10,237 nt of DNA, from assembly GCA_018054005.1 (NCBI GenBank), contig JAGPKI010000047.1:1-10237 (forward strand), in the 5' to 3' direction. The position numbers and the translations under genes are program-made. Shown here piece by piece: positions 7,089 to 10,237 of this stretch; the first letter of the stretch is position 1; each line of letters begins with the position of its first letter. The stretch comes from Caldisericia bacterium. Its GTDB lineage: Bacteria; Caldisericota; Caldisericia; UBA6126; JAGPKI01. Under the pieces are notes generated by a model, which saw only the letters and a list, made by a program, of their open reading frames with translations, was not told the origin of the DNA and ran no database searches.

Positions 7089-7925
7089 GTGTATCCAGAA
7101 ATAGCTCATATTGGACCTTTTGTTTTAAGAAGTTACGGTTTGCTCATTGCTATAGGTATTATTGTTGGTTTTCTTTCTATAAGGAAAAGAGCAAAAAAAA
7201 TTGGCTTAAGCGAAGATGATATCCTCGATCTCCTACTTTATCTAATAATAGGAGGGTTAATTGGAGCGAAGCTTTTGTATATCTTAACAAATGGCTTTTT
7301 CTATTTCTTAAGTAATCCAATTGAGATTATAAGACATGGTGGCGAGGGACTATCTTTTATTGGAATAATTATTGCAGGAGTGCTCATTTCCTACTGGTTT
7401 GCTAAAAGAAAGAAAGTTAATTACTGGGCACTACTCGATGTATTGGCAATAGGAACAACTTTAGGTTATGCTATTGGAAGAATTGGTTGCTTCCTAAATG
7501 GTTGTTGCGCTGGACTACCCACGAATTCATGGATTGGTTTCCGTTTCAGCCCTTTTGATTATCCCCGCTATCCAACTCAATTATTCATTTCAATTGGTGC
7601 ATTTATTATTTTCTTCATACTTCTTAGGATAGATGCTAATAAAAGATTTTACGGCAAAACTTTCTCGTGGGCACTTATATTTTATGGTATATTAACATTT
7701 TTTGTTGAATTTTTTAGAGCAGTTCCAAGATTTCCTCCTTTTAATTTATCACTAAACCAATATTCAACATTTTTAATCATCCCAATTGGAATTATACTTC
7801 TTTCCCTACTTACCGTAAGAGAGCAAATCAGAGAAGTTGAGGGATTCACAAAGTTTAAATATGGTTATATAATAGACCAAACACCAGTTTTTGATGAAGA
7901 TTCCAACATAATTGAAGTGGAATAA
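7089..7925 (+). CDS. lgt: Prolipoprotein diacylglyceryl transferase
   Basis: A 278-residue, multi-span inner-membrane enzyme that moves diacylglycerol from phosphatidylglycerol to the lipobox cysteine of prolipoproteins. The Lgt signature is visible as GRIGCFLNGCCAG (130-142), with the functionally important arginine (131) and asparagine (137). Also present are the N-terminal LRSYGLLIAIGI segment (13-24), PTQLF (162-166) and FFVEFFR (204-210). The GRIGCFLNGCC variant of GRIGNFING is common in clostridial and other anaerobe homologues. One oddity: the segment GGEGLSFIGIIIAG (84-97) carries isoleucine 91 where the E. coli enzyme has histidine 103 (GGMSFHGG). A charged tail of about 35 residues follows the last helix. 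GTG start 12 nt after the synthase, with a strong ribosome site. It is the third gene of the hutU cluster and is unrelated to it by pathway. Confidence 0.93.
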   Translation: MYPEIAHIGPFVLRSYGLLIAIGIIVGFLSIRKRAKKIGLSEDDILDLLLYLIIGGLIGAKLLYILTNGFFYFLSNPIEIIRHGGEGLSFIGIIIAGVLISYWFAKRKKVNYWALLDVLAIGTTLGYAIGRIGCFLNGCCAGLPTNSWIGFRFSPFDYPRYPTQLFISIGAFIIFFILLRIDANKRFYGKTFSWALIFYGILTFFVEFFRAVPRFPPFNLSLNQYSTFLIIPIGIILLSLLTVREQIREVEGFTKFKYGYIIDQTPVFDEDSNIIEVE

Positions 7926-7964
7926 TCTACTTTAGTTTCTATGTTTAACTCAACTTCATACATT

Positions 7965-8022
7965 GATAGCAGGATAAGCCTATTGAACTGAGATATCTCA
8001 ATATTATGTTTAGACTGCTATC
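7965..8022. repeat. Nested inverted repeat after lgt
   Basis: An outer perfect 8-bp inverted repeat, GATAGCAG (7965-7972) and CTGCTATC (8015-8022), encloses an inner 6-bp stem, TATTGA (7981-7986) and TCAATA (7998-8003). The inner region also contains the perfect 12-bp palindrome TGAGATATCTCA (7989-8000). A short TTTT follows the outer right arm (8023-8026). It begins about 40 nt after the lgt stop. It could act in termination or RNA stability, or bind a protein; the sequence does not decide. Confidence 0.6.
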
Positions 8023-8032
8023 TTTTGGAGAG

Positions 8033-8057
8033 AATTATTCGCTAATAATTGTTTTTT
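8033..8057 (+). terminator. Probable terminator of the hutU-synthase-lgt operon
   Basis: AATTATT (8033-8039) and AATAATT (8044-8050) form a perfect 7-bp stem around a CGCT loop, followed by G and TTTTTT (8052-8057). The stem is all A-T, so it is weak by itself, but the tight loop, T-run and position after the last operon gene support a rho-independent terminator, possibly helped by the larger stem at 7965-8022. Confidence 0.5.
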
Positions 8058-8085
8058 AAAGAAAGTTTTTTTGTCATCTTTCAAA

Positions 8086-8412
8086 TTATTTTGTCTCTTT
8101 TTCTACGAAATCTCCAATAATTGGAAGTTTATATTTTTCTCCCTGATATGCTTTATACATTAGCAATATCCATAATATAAAGGCAACAATCGACAATATC
8201 CAGCTTACGACAACTCCTACTATAGGTATCCACATAAATATTAAACCTATTATTGATATGGGAAGAAATGTAAAAATTGATTGTAGAGCATGAAATTTTA
8301 CAAATTTACTATTCTTTTCAAAAATTAAGAATATTATTCCGGTCAACCAGCCTAAAATGTAACATAACAAACCCTCTAAATTTTCACTTAATCCTAATGA
8401 TGTTTTTTCCAT
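8086..8412 (-). CDS. DUF4870 (UPF0132-type) small membrane protein
   Basis: A 108-residue protein with three or four hydrophobic segments (about 13-31, 46-61 and 62-86, the last long enough for a hairpin). The wording is that of the DUF4870/Tic20-like family: KTSLGLSENLEGLLCYILGWLTGIIFLIFEK at the N-terminus, the conserved FVKFHALQS after helix 1 (37-45), and AYQGEKYKLPIIGDF near the C-terminus (88-102). The molecular function of this family is unknown; it lies in the cytoplasmic membrane. The ATG at 8412 is supported by GAGGAG (plus-strand 8422-8427) 9 nt upstream. The gene stands alone on the minus strand, convergent with lgt, and does not appear to belong to an operon. Family call confident; no role is proposed. 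Confidence 0.88.
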   Translation of the reverse strand: MEKTSLGLSENLEGLLCYILGWLTGIIFLIFEKNSKFVKFHALQSIFTFLPISIIGLIFMWIPIVGVVVSWILSIVAFILWILLMYKAYQGEKYKLPIIGDFVEKETK

Positions 8413-8446
8413 TTTTTTTATCTCCTCAACTAAATTTTATTTTATG

Positions 8447-8476
8447 ATTCTAAAAGCTTGTTTGTCTAATACTCAA
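8447..8476 (-). promoter_or_regulatory. Possible promoter of the DUF4870 gene
   Basis: Read on the minus strand, TTGAGT (8476-8471) is followed after 18 nt by TAGAAT (8452-8447). Each differs from consensus at one or two positions, and the spacing is acceptable. The leader before the ATG at 8412 would be about 30 nt and would include GAGGAG. In DNA this AT-rich such matches are common, so support is moderate. Confidence 0.4.
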
Positions 8477-8491
8477 AAATAATAAGTCAAT

Positions 8492-8504
8492 ATTTTACCT
8501 TTAT
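8492..8504 (+). repeat. 13-nt direct repeat, copy 1
   Basis: ATTTTACCTTTAT recurs without mismatch at 9205-9217, where it forms part of a hairpin's right arm. In copy 1 no matching left arm is present. Short repeats of this composition can arise by chance in such AT-rich DNA, though the internal ACC makes it less likely. Confidence 0.4.
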
Positions 8505-9040
8505 ATTTTAAAATTGAAACTATTTGATTTTATTTATAAAAAACCAATCATCTAATGATTAAACTTTATGAATATTTACAGATATTATTCATTTAAAGCT
8601 ATTTCTCACCTCAAATTATTTCTCTGGTTATGAATTAGTCAAACTAATTTACATATTCGCGTATTATTCATGAATTAAAGATTTATAAAGATTGTCCTCT
8701 GTATCTTCAACAAGAAGATAAAAACGAAAAATGCAATGTATTTAATCCGAAATAGTATTCAATTTTTTATGATCAAAAGCAACACTAAAAATAAGCAGAA
8801 ATAATATTCGTATACAAGCCTTAAACAGAAAGTTAAAAATTAATATTTGCTTAGTTGCTTCATAAATATAAGAATGTTTTTAAGATACACGGTATTAAAG
8901 TAATGATTGAAGCTTATTTCACATCATATTTTGTATATTTTCGACCAAGATAACAGAAATATCCGACCACAACTTTTAAAAAGTCTTATTCTAAAATTAA
9001 ATTGAAAATTATCTCATAAATTATAATTATAAAAATTTCT

Positions 9041-9072
9041 TTATGTCTGTAAAGGTTTCATTACAGACATAA
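9041..9072. repeat. Perfect 12-bp inverted repeat (hairpin or operator)
   Basis: TTATGTCTGTAA (9041-9052) and TTACAGACATAA (9061-9072) are exact reverse complements around the 8-nt loop AGGTTTCA. The stem has three G-C pairs in an otherwise AT-rich neighbourhood. Neither side has a long T-run, so a simple terminator is unlikely; the layout fits an RNA hairpin, a dyad operator or the core of a small palindromic element. Confidence 0.75.
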
Positions 9073-9193
9073 TATATATTTAAATATTCAAGTGGAATAA
9101 AAAAATTAGTTATAAAATTCAGAATACAAACTGTTGTTATGAGATTATTTATTACTTACGACAATAGAAGCAAAAATAAGGGTGTAAAAATAT

Positions 9194-9217
9194 ATAAAGG
9201 TATGATTTTACCTTTAT
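9194..9217. repeat. Perfect 9-bp inverted repeat
   Basis: ATAAAGGTA (9194-9202) and TACCTTTAT (9209-9217) pair exactly around TGATTT; allowing one bulged T at 9218 extends the stem by three A-T pairs. Its right arm is copy 2 of the 13-nt repeat also found at 8492-8504. There is no nearby gene for it to terminate on the plus strand. Confidence 0.6.
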
Positions 9218-9590
9218 TATAATTTACTTTTAAAATAAATATATTTCTGTGCTTATATTTAAAATGAACGATAAAATAACGCTCATAACTGGGTTAGTGT
9301 AAGAATTTATAAATAATATTTTTAAAGATTAATTTTAATTGCTTAAAAGAGATTATGATTATAAAAGCATTTATGTAATACATTATTTTTTTCGAATAGG
9401 AAATTAGACACCCATCTAATTAATAAAATAAGAATTAGTGCAGAGTTAAGAAAAACAAATCCCACCTCTCTCTATGTTATCATTGGAAAAATATCCTTAA
9501 TCGAATGAAGGATCTAATTATTCAAATGTAAAAATAGGAGATTCTTCAATATTTGTGCAAAAATATGCACTTAATAATAGTAGTTACACT

Positions 9591-9700
9591 TTTTGTCATT
9601 CCACACATACCCTTTGTTATTCCACATATGATGCATTTTGTTATTCTGTACTTGTTGCAGAATCAATTTTTTGTCATTCCACACTTGATGCGAAATTCAA
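9591..9700 (+). repeat. Degenerate GTCATTCC-type repeat cluster
   Basis: Four related units are seen: the core GT[C/T]ATTC occurs at 9595, 9616, 9640 and 9673. Three copies continue CCACA or CCACACTTGATGCG-like, and copy 3 reads CTGTACTTGTTGCAG. Unit 4 is the fullest (TTGTCATTCCACACTTGATG followed by CGAAATTC) and is close to a palindrome of the form GTCATTCCGCA...TGCGGAATC, a type of intergenic repeat found in many bacterial genomes. The intervals of 21, 24 and 33 nt are multiples of three, so one frame (9553-9747) reads through all four as FVIPH, FVIPH, FVILY and FVIPHLMRNS. Such 'VIPHLMRN' frames are usually translations of repeats and not proteins, so no gene is called. Confidence 0.6.
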
Positions 9701-9859
9701 GGTATATTTTTTTTGACTCCTTTGACATTAAAAAAGAAAAAAGATGAATTCCAATTTAGTTAGGAAGATACAATTACTTAGCTATTTTGATGACATTTAG
9801 AATGGCTAATGCTATAAAAAATGGTTATTATATTCTATGGAGCTTCTTGTTAAAGATTA

Positions 9860-10237
9860 TTAAACATCAATTAAATATTTCTCATAGTCTTTTACTTTTG
9901 GTGGTTTCATGCTTTTAGTAGGAATGATTGTAAAACCTTCTTCTTCTAAGTGTTTTGCCTGAGCTTCAACACCACCGGGATACTTTTCGTTTAATTCACC
10001 GCCAGTTTTTAATGTTCTCCAGTAAGGAATAGGTTTCTTTTTAAATCCTTTTTCAACTTCTTCTTCTGCTGCATTTGCAGAAATCCAAATAAATAATCCT
10101 GTAGTGAGAGGGCATGTAGTTGTTGTATTGTGCTTTTTTGCAAGGATTTTTCTAATTTCATTGATAGTTAAAAGTTTCCCTTTAGGAACACCTGCCATAA
10201 TTTCATAAACTTCTTCCGGAGCAGGAATAACAAACGT
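9860..10237 (-). CDS. MGMT-family (alkyltransferase-like) DNA-binding-domain protein, 5' truncated
   Basis: The frame is open to the window edge; 125 residues are visible, beginning TFVIPAPEEVYEIMAGVPKG, and perhaps 25-30 N-terminal residues are missing. The internal ATG at 10198 is not taken as the start because the residues before it (VIPAP-EV-EIM) match the family. It resembles the stand-alone proteins carrying the C-terminal winged-helix domain of O6-alkylguanine-DNA alkyltransferase (PF01035). Visible are VPKGKLLTINEIRKILAKKH, CPLTTGLFIWISANAAEEE and PYWRTLKTGGELNEKYPGG. Where true MGMT enzymes have the acceptor motif PCHR, this protein has PYWR (encoded at 10016-10027), so it cannot be a standard suicide alkyltransferase; like ATL proteins it may sense lesions. 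The cysteine in CPLTTG lies elsewhere in the fold. No terminator is obvious downstream. Confidence 0.8.
   Translation of the reverse strand, partial: TFVIPAPEEVYEIMAGVPKGKLLTINEIRKILAKKHNTTTTCPLTTGLFIWISANAAEEEVEKGFKKKPIPYWRTLKTGGELNEKYPGGVEAQAKHLEEEGFTIIPTKSMKPPKVKDYEKYLIDV

Larger units (their letters stand above)
8413..9859. other. 1.45-kb AT-rich region without a convincing gene
   Basis: Stops are dense in all frames, and the only open frame above 60 codons is the repeat-derived one at 9553-9747. The region holds a DUF4870 promoter candidate (8447-8476) and small perfect hairpins at 8546-8560 (AATCAT/ATGATT) and 8633-8649 (AATTAGT/ACTAATT). A 12-bp-stem hairpin lies at 9041-9072, a 9-bp-stem hairpin at 9194-9217 and a 7-bp-stem hairpin at 9402-9421 (AATTAGA/TCTAATT). 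A 13-nt direct repeat (8492-8504 and 9205-9217) and a degenerate repeat cluster (9591-9700) complete the list. No tRNA, transposase remnant or CRISPR-like array was recognised. Confidence 0.7.

Noticed and set aside
8942..8969. Two CGACCA words 22 bp apart, possible operator
   Set aside because: Six-base words recur by chance; there is no gene or promoter beside them and no dyad symmetry.
9144..9221. Short open frame MRLFITYDNRSKNKGVK... of about 27 codons near 9140
   Set aside because: It has no Shine-Dalgarno sequence, runs through the 9194-9217 hairpin, and is no longer than expected by chance.
9591..9700. Cluster considered as a CRISPR array
   Set aside because: The units are diverged, the intervals irregular (21-33 nt), there are no unique spacers of constant length, and no cas genes are present.
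9553..9747. 64-codon frame with TTG start reading FVIPH repeats
   Set aside because: The sequence is best explained as a translation of GTCATTCC-type intergenic repeats, a common source of false genes. It is recorded as a repeat and as an open question instead.

Overview
This is a very AT-rich bacterial segment (about 70% A+T by eye, higher between genes) with Shine-Dalgarno sites of the AGGAGG type, TTG and GTG as well as ATG starts, and recognisable sigma-70-like promoters. The gene set is a Thermotoga/Firmicutes-type TyrS, a DrrAB-type exporter, urocanase, an alpha-oxoamine synthase, an Lgt of the 'GRIGCFLNGCC' type, a DUF4870 membrane protein and an MGMT-fold protein. This suits a low-GC, probably anaerobic bacterium, perhaps an uncultured lineage. 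The sequence alone does not allow a firm assignment.

Layout. The window opens with the last 25 codons of what is probably an HtrA/DegP-type protease, followed 3 nt later by a GNAT-superfamily protein of the COG3375 type. That gene overlaps tyrS tail-to-tail by 26 bp. tyrS (minus) and a two-gene ABC-2 exporter (plus) diverge from a shared intergenic region; the tyrS promoter there is a near-consensus TTGATA-N17-TATAAT. The exporter ATPase and permease overlap by 44 bp. After a 337-bp gap come three tightly spaced plus-strand genes: hutU (urocanate hydratase), an alpha-oxoamine synthase of the KBL/BioF family, and lgt. The gap holds an extended -10 element and a frameshifted remnant that looks like a signal peptide. 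hutU has no hutH, hutI or hutG beside it here. A structured spacer and a possible terminator follow lgt. A DUF4870 gene (minus) comes next, then about 1.45 kb with no convincing gene. The window ends inside a 5'-truncated minus-strand gene for an MGMT-family protein that lacks the alkyl-acceptor cysteine.

How the genes relate. HtrA, Lgt, the exporter and DUF4870 are all envelope functions, but they lie in separate transcription units. HutU and the oxoamine synthase are amino-acid-related enzymes probably co-transcribed with lgt; no pathway link between them is evident. I did not find a clear new defence or mobile system. The parts that most deserve a second look are the gene-free AT-rich island at 8413-9859, with a perfect 12-bp-stem hairpin, a second 9-bp-stem hairpin and a degenerate in-phase GTCATTCC repeat cluster; the nested inverted repeat after lgt; the frameshifted leader before hutU; and two enzymes with substitutions at positions normally important for catalysis (Lgt and the MGMT-like protein).
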